Positions 42,101 through 49,039 of a stretch of DNA of 64,000 nt are shown piece by piece. The DNA is from Chionis minor (taxonomy: Eukaryota; Chordata; Aves; Charadriiformes; Chionididae). The notes under the pieces are model-generated. The model had not been told where the DNA came from and did no database searches. It worked only from the letters and a program-made list of their open reading frames with translations. The translations under genes and the position numbers were made by a program. Position 1 is the first letter of the stretch. The number at the start of each line of letters is the position of its first letter. The stretch is from contig VZSF01001891.1 in assembly GCA_013398295.1 (NCBI GenBank), positions 1,054,001-1,118,000 on the forward strand, written 5' to 3'.

Positions 42101-45100
42101 TTAATTCTTCAACCAAGAAAATTAACATTCTGGGGTTTTTTTTCCTATTCAAAAAAAAGGAAAATTCAGAACCAGAGTACCATGCCCAATCATACAGCCT
42201 TATGTAATTTCTCCATAAAATGAAGTCCCTGTCAGCACAGTAAAAGAAAAATCAGGATTCTGAAATAATTTATTGCCAAATGTGAATGTTTCAGGTTAAA
42301 TCCCCCTTGCCTCTGGCTGCTTCTTCCCACTCGCAATGACATGGGCACATGATACCACTGAACAACTCGGATGTGCGGGTTACCAGGATATTTGAGTCCA
42401 GCCAGGCTTGGGACCAGAGTCAGAGGCGATGCGAGCACCAATAATGTGTTCCTCACCGACTACAAAAATGGAAAAAGAAATAACATCAAAAACCAGAGGG
42501 AATTCTGCTGTCATGAAAGCCACAGACTGTAAAATTCGAGGGCCAATCTGCATGACATAGATCTGAGTTGAAATGCGGGGCAAAAGTACAAAAACGGGAA
42601 CAGAACCAGCCCATGGTGATGGCCCACCAAGGTCATTTTTCCCGGGACTTTCCTCTTCCCGGGACTTGCTCAGAGCAGGCAAAGCTGCCTCGGCGCAGTC
42701 ACACAGGACGTGCCCTTTCGAACCAGAGAGCAGGTGAACATTTCCAGCTTTCCTCGCCAAGAGTCAAATCCCACATCGTTATTGCCCGCAACCAGTTCTG
42801 GATCACCTTCCTCTTCCCAAAAACTAGACATACAAGCAGCAATTTGGGTAATCATTCCTCACTTCCAGAGGCAGAGAACACACTGATGGGGTTGGTCCTT
42901 CACGTCCTAAAAACAGATGGTCTGGAAAAAAATGGGTAAGGCAAAACCGTCCAGGTACTTTTCCGGTGACTTTTTCACCGCTGTATCCCCAGTCAAGGGC
43001 CTCAAGTCAAAATGAGATCATTGCTGGTAAACAATAATCATTTTTTACCATTGCTGGTAAAAAAAGGTAATAAGTAATAGTGCCAAGGATGATCCCAGCC
43101 TGGGGTATCAAAACAGCTCTGCTCCACTTCCTCAAACACTAGCCTCATTTATACATCTATAAAAACAAAAAAAGAAGGAAAACCCATTCCATGGACTAGT
43201 ATCTAGCATGACAAGCTAAGATTTCAAGGCACTTGACATTAATTAACACCTGGATTAATACCCAGAGGTGGTCTTTCACACACTTAGAGGAAGCAGAAGC
43301 CCTAGATTGGAATTGAAAAAGCGATGTGGCAGGCTGAAAGTTTTGTTTCGCACATTAAATACACAAACAATCGCAACCCTCGAGTCACATAAGGGTAGAA
43401 GTCTGCTCATTGGAGCTTGGAAAGCAACTCCCACAGGCTGCCGTGAGTGTTTTCCCTCAAGAGAGGGGAAAAAATTCCAGAATTTGGAGGTCGATCCCAG
43501 CTTCATTTTTCCAATGTATCATATTTAAACAAAACTTCTGTCAAGCCCTGACAATTAGTACTGCCGGCAGGTCAAGCCCCCTCTCTGTTCCCCCACCCCC
43601 TTGCAAGGTCACCAGCACAAAAGGAAGCACTCAACATATCCTGGGTTTTTTTTGGTTTTTTTTAAGAAAACAAAAAAAACACCAAAAAAAAAACCCCCCC
43701 CAAAGCAGCTTAATGTTTAGTTTGAAGCGGTACAAGCGAGCTCTGGTGTGCGAAAGGCACCCCGACGGCAGGGAGGAAGAAGGCAGAGCCCAAACACCAA
43801 ACATCTCCCGGCACCTACGAAGTCCCTGCGCAGCAATAACCCCTTTTAGGCGTTCAGCGGGCACCAGGTCGGCTCTGCGAGCGCTCCTGCGCACAGGTTT
43901 TGGAGCAAAACAGCTGTCTTGGGGGAAATAAAGTATAGATGGCCCAGCTATCGTGCGAGGGAGACGCGGGATCTCCTCCTGCCCGCCGTAAGGCACGGCT
44001 CCCACGCGCACAGAGGGGCGAGGTGACCCCCGAAGCCTCCGCAGACCTTCAGAGATTTTCATTCCCCGCTCGAGAAGGCGGCGGACACGGGTGGGTTGTG
44101 GCCGCGCTGCCGGAGGCTCAAGGCACAGGCAAGGCAGCCACAAGCCCGGCGTTTGGCGCGGGCACATCCCGCTGACGGAGCGAACCCACCAGCCCACCTT
44201 TCCCTGCCCCGCACCTCCCTGCTCCACCTGCGATGTCGGGAAACACCCGCCGGAGCCGCCTCTCCCCTTCCCTCCTTTTTCACCTCTAAACCCCACGGAG
44301 AAACCCCCCCCCTGGCGCCGCCGGTGCGGGAACGCGGGGCCAGCAGCCTGTCACCATGGCATTGCAACATCCAAGCAGGCGCCCAGCGCGGGNTCGCAGC
44401 CTCCTCCCCCGGCGAGCTTGCGACCGTCTCTGGGCAACGGCAGCTGTGGAGGGCGGCCCCGCCGCACCGCCCGGCCCCCGACAGCGCCCTCCCCGCCCCG
44501 GCCCCGGTTCGCGCCGCCGGCGCAACCCCCCGCACGGCGGCGGGGAACGAAATAGGTCAACGGACCGCNCCGCCGGAGCCGCCTCTCCCCTTCCCTCCTT
44601 TTTCACCTCTAAACCCCACGGAGAAACCCCCCCCCTGGCGCCGCCGGTGCGGGAACGCGGGGCCAGCAGCCTGTCACCATGACATTGCAACATCCAAGCA
44701 GGCGCCCAGCGCGGGAGGGATTTCTGCGAGCGGGGAGGAATCCCCGCAAACCGCGTCCCGCCAGCCTGCGCGCAGCCCCGGGGAACGGCACCCCCCGGCC
44801 CCGCCGCACCGCCCGGCCCCCGACAGCGCCCTCCCCGCCCCGGCCCCGGTTCGCGCCGCCGGCGCAACCCCCCGTACGGCGGCGGGGAACGAAATAGGTC
44901 AACGGACCGCCCCGAGCCGCCCTCACGGGGGGCGGGGGGGAGCGATGATGGGGAGCCGGAACCCACCGGGCAGCGGCTCTCGGCTCCCCGACATCCATCC
45001 TTCATCCTCCCATCCATCCTTCATCCTCCCACCCATCCTCCCACCCACCAGCTGTTGATCCCAGTCCTCCACACTCGAGAGCTGCCCTCCAGGGAGACGG

Positions 45101-45287
45101 TGGATGAGCCGAGTGGCCCGTCACTATTTAATCCTCACAATCTACAGACTAATGAGAAGTTTTAACGGACCAAAAACCCCCCGAGCCCACGCAGAGGGCA
45201 GCGGCAGGAGGGGACTGGCGATGCTCAGACCAGCTCAGGAGGGTNCCACAAAAGGCTGGGCGGCGGTGCCTACCTCTCCTCCTCCAT
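2987..45287 (-). CDS. KLHL3: KLHL3, kelch-like family member 3 (spliced, 3' partial; 12 coding exons in window)
   Basis: KLHL3 is the substrate adaptor of a cytoplasmic CUL3-RING E3 ubiquitin ligase. It targets WNK1 and WNK4 and so restrains the Na-Cl cotransporter in the distal nephron. Twelve exons read in phase from ATG 45287 to 2987 and give 482 codons plus 1 nt. Domains: N-terminal tail 1-30, BTB about 30-130 (CUL3-contact Met82-x-Glu84), BACK about 150-255, kelch blades from about 300 with Gly-Gly pairs at 306-307, 352-353, 399-400 and 446-447. The human family member has 587 residues; one residue is missing here in the N-terminal tail, so about 586 are expected. The last two kelch blades lie beyond the left edge. 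KLHL2 is the close paralogue, but the sequence and the HNRNPA0 neighbour favour KLHL3. All splice sites are GT/AG. The exon coordinates are seen; the function is family knowledge. Confidence 0.96.
3116..6248 (-). other. KLHL3 intron 11
   Basis: This 3.1-kb intron contains the long CR1 fragment at about 4060-4610. No other feature is seen; a pyrimidine-rich run lies near 5041-5063. Confidence 0.85.
4060..4610 (-). mobile_element. CR1 LINE, reverse-transcriptase domain fragment (broken)
   Basis: Two minus-strand frames encode the CR1 ORF2 palm region: [20 protein letters not shown] and [20 protein letters not shown] around 4430-4560, then [20 protein letters not shown] around 4245-4313. The frames are separated by a stop and a shift near 4320-4340. 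The catalytic Asp pair reads Asp-Asn, so the copy is dead. Both ends are truncated and the boundaries are approximate. CR1 is the dominant LINE of birds and spreads by target-primed reverse transcription; this copy is an intronic fossil with no role that I can infer for KLHL3. Confidence 0.93.
6249..6350 (-). CDS. KLHL3: KLHL3 coding exon 11 (kelch blade 3-4)
   Basis: The exon is 102 nt and encodes residues 407-439 plus split glycines. It includes [11 protein letters not shown]; Ser432 is the equivalent of human Ser433, the kinase-controlled residue that governs WNK binding. The acceptor is AACTAG|GTCTGG and the donor GGAGG|GTAAGA. Confidence 0.96.
6351..7189 (-). other. KLHL3 intron 10
   Basis: The intron is 839 nt. 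It has A-rich runs at 6385-6407 and 6900-6909; nothing else is recognised. Confidence 0.85.
7190..7387 (-). CDS. KLHL3: KLHL3 coding exon 10 (kelch blades 2-3)
   Basis: This is the longest exon, 198 nt, encoding residues 341-405 with split glycines at both ends. Two Gly-Gly motifs (352-353, 399-400) and the R-R-S at 382-384 of the substrate-binding face are intact. The acceptor is TTGTCAG|GTGTG and the donor ACTG|GTAAGT, close to consensus. Confidence 0.97.
7388..8126 (-). other. KLHL3 intron 9
   Basis: The intron is 739 nt. The adjacent exon's frame stays open for a while past the donor, giving long open frames that are read-through, not coding. No repeat is recognised. Confidence 0.85.
8127..8244 (-). 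CDS. KLHL3: KLHL3 coding exon 9 (kelch blade 1)
   Basis: The exon is 118 nt and encodes residues 301-339 plus one base of Gly340. It holds the first kelch blade with GGQ at 306-308; Gln308 corresponds to human Gln309. The acceptor is CTCCAG|GTGATG and the donor GAGCAG|GTAATG. Confidence 0.96.
8245..10818 (-). other. KLHL3 intron 8
   Basis: The intron is 2.6 kb. Plus-strand open frames of 154, 182 and 176 codons (8831-9295, 9579-10127, 10161-10691) have no domain, no repeat structure and no splice context that I can defend. I see no other feature. Confidence 0.8.
10819..10968 (-). CDS. KLHL3: KLHL3 coding exon 8 (BACK to kelch linker)
   Basis: The exon is 150 nt, 50 codons (251-300). It begins [18 protein letters not shown] and ends RTPVSLPK just before the first kelch strand. 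The acceptor is TTCTCAG|ACAG and the donor CAAAG|GTAAGC. Confidence 0.97.
10969..12002 (-). other. KLHL3 intron 7
   Basis: The intron is 1.0 kb. It has a short AC dinucleotide run at 11831-11845 and nothing else recognised. Confidence 0.85.
12003..12119 (-). CDS. KLHL3: KLHL3 coding exon 7 (BACK)
   Basis: The exon is 117 nt, exactly 39 codons (212-250). It encodes [14 protein letters not shown] and [17 protein letters not shown] of the BACK domain. The acceptor is TGCTTAG|GTC and the donor TACAG|GTTTGT. Confidence 0.96.
12120..16887 (-). other. KLHL3 intron 6
   Basis: The intron is 4.8 kb. It contains an AT/AC microsatellite at 15346-15371 and a GC-richer patch at about 15890-16290 whose open frames show no domain. 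No gene is seen. Confidence 0.8.
15346..15371. repeat. (AT)n/(AC)n microsatellite
   Basis: An alternating TA run passes directly into an alternating AC run inside KLHL3 intron 6. Confidence 0.85.
16888..16997 (-). CDS. KLHL3: KLHL3 coding exon 6 (BACK)
   Basis: The exon is 110 nt. It completes Glu175 and encodes [17 protein letters not shown] and the start of the BACK domain to residue 211 (SSEEK). The acceptor is TGAACAG|AGCAG and the donor AAAAG|GTACAG. Confidence 0.95.
16998..19970 (-). other. KLHL3 intron 5
   Basis: The intron is 3.0 kb of unremarkable sequence. I recognise no repeats or RNA genes. Confidence 0.8.
19971..20133 (-). CDS. KLHL3: KLHL3 coding exon 5 (end of BTB, 3-box)
   Basis: The exon is 163 nt and encodes residues 121-174 plus one base of codon 175. 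It starts [19 protein letters not shown] and ends in the LLQQANAYA helix that leads into the BACK domain. The acceptor is TTTGCAG|GTTTTG and the donor ACGCAG|GTGAGG. Confidence 0.96.
20134..28048 (-). other. KLHL3 intron 4
   Basis: This 7.9-kb intron is the second longest seen. It contains an AC/A-rich run at 27597-27619. Open frames up to 142 codons show no domain. No other feature is supported. Confidence 0.8.
27597..27619. repeat. (CA)n/A-rich simple repeat
   Basis: A short CA dinucleotide run is followed by an A run in KLHL3 intron 4. Confidence 0.75.
28049..28170 (-). CDS. KLHL3: KLHL3 coding exon 4 (BTB, CUL3 contact)
   Basis: The exon is 122 nt and encodes residues 81-120 plus two bases of Gly80. 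It carries the hydrophobic-x-Glu cullin-3 contact Met82-Ser83-Glu84 and the [18 protein letters not shown] segment. The acceptor is TTTCAG|GAGAC and the donor GTGCAG|GTAGGT. Confidence 0.96.
28471..28560. repeat. AT-rich low-complexity block
   Basis: About 90 bp are almost entirely A and T, with TATATA tracts and ATATCTATAG-like units. Confidence 0.85.
31325..31620 (+). mobile_element. CR1 LINE 3' end
   Basis: This is the classic CR1 tail in plus orientation: GGGGAGATTTAGATGAGATA, GGGTTGCCCAGAGAAGCTGT, CCCTGGAGGTTCAAGGCCAG, ending CCAAACCATTCTGTGATCCT. It is antisense to KLHL3 within intron 3. The 5' boundary is approximate. Confidence 0.92.
33738..33844 (-). CDS. KLHL3: KLHL3 coding exon 3 (BTB core)
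   Basis: The exon is 107 nt and encodes residues 45-79 with split codons 44 and 80. It contains the BTB core (CDVVIVAE, then [14 protein letters not shown]). Ala76 and Met77, equivalent to human Ala77 and Met78 that are mutated in familial hyperkalaemic hypertension, are intact. The acceptor is TTCCAG|CAAG and the donor ACAG|GTACTC. Confidence 0.96.
33845..36801 (-). other. KLHL3 intron 2
   Basis: The intron is 3.0 kb, with an A run at 34074-34091 and another at about 35659-35672. No other feature is recognised. Confidence 0.8.
36802..36918 (-). CDS. KLHL3: KLHL3 coding exon 2
   Basis: The exon is 117 nt and encodes residues 6-43 plus parts of codons 5 and 44. It covers the variable tail and the start of the BTB domain ([17 protein letters not shown]). 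The acceptor is TTTTTAG|CA and the donor AG|GTACAC. The Lys-Asp-Gln-Arg-Thr-Val-Thr-Val stretch matches the start of the conserved part of the family. Confidence 0.95.
44247..44392. repeat. 146-bp direct repeat, copy 1 (contig-end overlap)
   Basis: The block ends at the single N at 44393 and recurs at 44570-44715, which begins right after the single N at 44569. I see one difference (G at 44359, A at 44682). The pattern fits the same sequence being present at the ends of two unmerged contigs. Confidence 0.85.
44394..44568. repeat. 175-bp fragment bounded by Ns, duplicate of 45463-45637
   Basis: The piece lies entirely between the Ns at 44393 and 44569. It matches 45463-45637 base for base apart from C at 44533 versus T at 45602. 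It looks like a small misplaced contig or alternate haplotype piece of the KLHL3 promoter. Confidence 0.85.
44570..44715. repeat. 146-bp direct repeat, copy 2
   Basis: This is the counterpart of 44247-44392. Unlike copy 1 it continues into 80 bp of otherwise unrepeated sequence (44716-44795), so copy 2 is probably the true continuation of the left-hand contig. Confidence 0.85.
44796..45244. repeat. 449-bp direct repeat, copy 1 (ends at an N)
   Basis: The block corresponds to 45523-45971 at a constant offset of 727 bp without net indels; I saw no mismatch. It ends at the N at 45245. Copy 1 joins the 44716-44795 segment directly and bypasses the stretch that contains KLHL3 exon 1. Confidence 0.87.
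44992..45050. repeat. CATCCTTC/CATCCTCC simple repeat (also at 45719-45777)
   Basis: CCATCCTTCATCCTCC-type units are repeated in tandem upstream of KLHL3. The second location is the same repeat seen again through the 449-bp duplication. Confidence 0.8.
45274..45287 (-). CDS. KLHL3: KLHL3 coding exon 1 (start codon, 14 coding nt)
   Basis: ATG sits in a strong Kozak context (A at -3, G at +4) and is followed by three Glu codons and the first two bases of Ser5. The donor is AG|GTAGGC. Joining to the exon at 36918 gives MEEES-IKQSS, which parallels the human N-terminus MEGES-VKLSS, so the start choice is well supported. The 5' UTR continues to higher coordinates in the CpG island; its length cannot be read from the sequence. 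The exon lies only 29 nt from the single N at 45245. Confidence 0.9.
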
Positions 45288-45522
45288 GGTGCGGGGCGGT
45301 GCGGCGGGGGCCGGCGGCGGGGCCCGGCTCAGCGCCCCGGGGCCGGCATGGCTGCGAGCGGCCGCCCCCGCCCCGGGCCGCTTCCTGCGGGAGCGGAGCG
45401 CTGCGTCCCCGCCGCGCCCCGCCGCAGCGACTGCCGCCGCCGCCGCCTCCGCCTCCTCCTCCTCGCAGCCTCCTCCCCCGGCGAGCTTGCGACCGTCTCT
45501 GGGCAACGGCAGCTGTGGAGGG

Positions 45523-45971
45523 CGGCCCCGCCGCACCGCCCGGCCCCCGACAGCGCCCTCCCCGCCCCGGCCCCGGTTCGCGCCGCCGGCGCAACCCCCC
45601 GTACGGCGGCGGGGAACGAAATAGGTCAACGGACCGCCCCGAGCCGCCCTCACGGGGGGCGGGGGGGAGCGATGATGGGGAGCCGGAACCCACCGGGCAG
45701 CGGCTCTCGGCTCCCCGACATCCATCCTTCATCCTCCCATCCATCCTTCATCCTCCCACCCATCCTCCCACCCACCAGCTGTTGATCCCAGTCCTCCACA
45801 CTCGAGAGCTGCCCTCCAGGGAGACGGTGGATGAGCCGAGTGGCCCGTCACTATTTAATCCTCACAATCTACAGACTAATGAGAAGTTTTAACGGACCAA
45901 AAACCCCCCGAGCCCACGCAGAGGGCAGCGGCAGGAGGGGACTGGCGATGCTCAGACCAGCTCAGGAGGGT
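45523..45971. repeat. 449-bp direct repeat, copy 2
   Basis: This is the counterpart of 44796-45244. It continues into unique flanking DNA on the right and into the exon-1-bearing sequence on the left, so it is likely the genuine locus. Confidence 0.87.
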
Positions 45972-48291
45972 CCCAGCCCCGCTAGGTCCCCCCCCACCCT
46001 CCGCAAAACGCAGGATCTGGCCTCCAGTTCCCCGATTTATGAAAATCTTGCTGGCCTTCTGTGTAATCTACCAGCCAAACACAGGCTGCACAGGCAACAC
46101 AGGTCCTTCTAAATCGCAGCTGCTCTTCAACCTGAAGACTAAATCACATTTGCCTTCTTTATTCCAAATGCAAGGACTTTTACTTAAATCTGCATTTTTC
46201 TTCCTCATTTTATTAAAAGACTTTCTCAATCTTACTCTGCAACAATTAGGCCCTAGATGTTAATTATAACAAAGACAAAAAACATTTGCTTCCTCCATCA
46301 CTTTTCCATTCACAAGACGTTCTTGTGGAAGGGAAAGAGGCAAGTAGAAGTCCCAAGAGTTTTCTCCTGCAACATGTCATTCCATCTCTTTCATAAATAA
46401 AATTACCCCACTCTTTACACTTCTCCTTAAACCATGTCCTCTTCCTTACGAACCTAAGTTTCATACACCTTTTAAAATAGATGATGACTGAACAGATGCT
46501 ACTGCACTTTCCACCTGAGGGTTTCAAAAGCTTGTTGAGAATCTTAAGTAGTCATCACCCCATTCTGCATATAAGAAAACTTAACACACCTGGAAATTAA
46601 AGGACTTTATCAAAGTCACAGGGGGATGGAGAGTCAAGAGTTTAAACACCATTTGGCAGCCTCCTCATAAACAGAAGAAATACAGACAAAGCCATGAAGT
46701 CAAACCACACAGGATTCAGGAAGAATTCCTGCGTTTTCCCTTTGAGAACCCTGATAAAATATTCATTTAACGCAAACGGACCCGCAAGTACTTCCTGAGA
46801 GTCCACTCAGTCTTACACTCTTGTTGCACAACACGCAAAACCTCAAGATACAAGTTCAAACCAGAGAAAAGGTAACTATACTAAAAATAGTCAAATTTAC
46901 CTAAAAAACAAGGGCTGGAGCTTCTTTCCATTGAGCAAGTCCCTCAGTAATCATAAAAAGTCCAGATACAAGAACAGGTCCCTGAAATTGCTGCGAATTA
47001 CCCATGTATTTTTATTAACACATAGTTTTAAATAAAATATTTATATAATAATAAAATATTAGGCTTTCACCATAAAAAAAAAACAAACTACATCTCACTT
47101 CAGTCCACCTAGGAACTAGGCACCTAGGTTGAACCAAACCAGCAATGCCTCCTTACACACTTCGCCCCACCGGCACGCGTACTGCTGGACTCTACTAATG
47201 CCGATAGCAACTGCAGAAAGGTAAATCCCAGGGACAGACAAGAGCAAACCAGTGAATAGACCTTGCCGGAATGAGACCCAGGCATGTTCCGGTAATCAGA
47301 GATTATCTTTATAGCAGTCTTGCAAAATAAGCGTGTTTGGGTAACAACCCCAAGATGAAAACTTCTTGCGTGTTTTTAAGTGCAAAGATTGGTATCTTGA
47401 AAGAGCAGACAGAAGGAATTAGTAACACTTGACGGGTGGGATTTTTCCAGCCTCTTTCAAAAATTCCTAATCCCAAGTAGTCCTAAATTCCTCTGACATC
47501 TAATCTACCTTCAGCCATATAACCAATGCTCAGAGTAGAAGGGTCCACATGATGCCCGTTCCAACCAGTGCCACCATTCCCTGGCCCACCAAAACCTTTC
47601 CAGATTCCTGACAATCTTCAGCTCCACAGTGAAAGACCAAACCCCCCAACTCTAAAGAGCTGCAGGGGGAGAAGAGATCAAAGCAGTGCCTGTGTCCTTA
47701 CAGCAGCAAGGGCAAAAATCTTCAGCAAAAATGCCAGGAAGGGAGGGAATAAAAACAACCCTGCCAAGTCTGATCCAAAACTCTTTCCCAGCCCAAAGTC
47801 TGGCAGCTGGTATAACCCTGAGCTTTTAAGTAAAGCATATAAAATGCTTCCAAGAATTTAATTCTGTGCAGAGCACCAATGCGCCTGGACAACACCCTGT
47901 CAATCTCCACATCTTCAGAAAGGGCCCCCTCCCCAAAACCCAGCCCGGGATCATACAGTTTAAATACGATGCAAGCAGCGAGCCAGGAACCCCTCACTCC
48001 TCTGTATATACCTGCTTCCAGGTATATACCAATACACAGGTTCCAGAGATCCATATCACAAACAATTTGGCACATTCAGCAGCTCTCTTTTTCAGTTGTA
48101 TAATCCCCTCCACCAAATTATTAATCGTCTTTCTTAAAAAAGCCTGTGGCTTCTGCATTGAAGAGCTGTGAAAGGCACACATAAAACACTGCATTCACAG
48201 AAGCTCTCAAGGCTGCACCTTCTCAAAGTTATTTTTCATTTTGTTTTTGAAAAGATATACATGTCTCAATCAATCTTATAATCAAACTTTA

Positions 48292-48333
48292 GATATATAG
48301 ATATATATACACACACACCCCCACACACCCCCC
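48292..48333. repeat. (AT)n/(AC)n/C-rich microsatellite
   Basis: GATATATAGATATATATA is followed by ACACACAC and CCCCCACACACCCCCC. Confidence 0.85.
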
Positions 48334-48370
48334 TCTGCGTGAAAAGCTGATAACCTGATCTCACCCTGAG

Positions 48371-48447
48371 GCTGGTCCTGCTTTGAGGAATGTTTGAACC
48401 AGATCGTCTCTACAAGTCCCTTCCAATTAAAATTATTCCGTGATTCT
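48371..48447 (+). mobile_element. CR1 LINE 3'-tail fragment (old)
   Basis: It reads GCTGGTCCTGCTTTGAGGAA, then CCAGATCGTCTCTACAAGTC and CCTTCCA, ending ATTCCGTGATTCT. This is a diverged but recognisable CR1 3' end in plus orientation. Confidence 0.75.
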
Positions 48448-49026
48448 AATTAAGTAAATCTTCATTTAGATAGATCTGTATTTAGATCATACATTTTCTG
48501 GGAACAGGTCCACTAAGAAAGCTCATATAAGATAAACAGCGAAAGGTATCTACTGAAATAGATGTCTCTGTATCTCAGCGGCTAAGCAAAGTCACCTGGA
48601 GGTGGTGTTTGGGCACGGCACTGGCTCCCAATGGACCAGGAGCAGGAAAAGCCTTGGCAGAGAAGTCCTGAAGGTATATGCTGCCCAACCACTGCCAGAA
48701 TTTAGAGCATGCCATATTGATTTCACATAACAAAACCAAAACAGCAGCTAAAATTTAGCTACTGCAACAACTCACAGGGATCAAAGTTACCACCAGGCTC
48801 AGAAGGAAGCTGTAGGTAGGGACCTTCGCAGAGCTGGGATCAGTGATGCTTTGGCAGCTGAAGCTTAAGAGGTAGGGCTTAAGAGGTAGGAGACTCCTGC
48901 TGAAGCGCTGTTTCCTGAAGCATGCGATTTGTGGGAGACGGGGCTGGATGGAGCATCCCCGCCAGGATCCTGCTCCCCAGGAAAAGATGCTGCAGAAGCT
49001 ACCAGCGCCTCCAGCATCGGGACTGT

Positions 49027-49039
49027 TGCCCTCTGCTGG
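49027..49039 (-). promoter_or_regulatory. Candidate CTCF site
   Basis: The plus strand TGCCCTCTGCTGG matches all 13 positions of the reverse CTCF core consensus YGCCMYCTRSTGG. It lies between the two genes, where an insulator or loop anchor would be plausible. A 13-bp degenerate match is expected by chance now and then, so occupancy is unproven. Confidence 0.4.

Larger units (their letters stand above)
36919..45273 (-). other. KLHL3 intron 1 (contains assembly joins)
   Basis: This is the longest intron at 8.4 kb as assembled. Its true length is uncertain because its first part (43.75-45.27 kb) is CpG island interrupted by single Ns with repeated flanks. The remainder shows only A/T runs. Open frames up to 173 codons near 43.4-43.9 kb have no domain. 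Confidence 0.75.
43750..45970 (-). promoter_or_regulatory. KLHL3 CpG-island promoter region
   Basis: The sequence is GC-rich and CpG-dense and lacks a TATA box near the start codon. Multiple GC-box-like tracts lie at 45291-45470 just upstream of the KLHL3 ATG. An AGGTCA nuclear-receptor half-site lies at 45622-45627 and is repeated in the duplicate copies. The transcription start is not determinable; it should lie at coordinates above 45287. The island is inflated by false duplication (see repeats at 44247, 44394 and 44796). Confidence 0.75.

Noticed and set aside
2987..45287. Intronic microRNA like mammalian MIR874
   Set aside because: Mammals carry this miRNA inside KLHL3, but I saw no match to its mature sequence in any intron here.
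44096..45892. Long open frames of 320, 262 and 243 codons on both strands
   Set aside because: They run through Ns, exist in several frames at once and repeat with the duplicated blocks. Stop-poor GC-rich promoter DNA explains them.
44247..45971. A tandem promoter duplication or satellite as a biological feature
   Set aside because: Every copy boundary falls at a single N, and the copies are near identical. An assembly artefact is the simpler reading.
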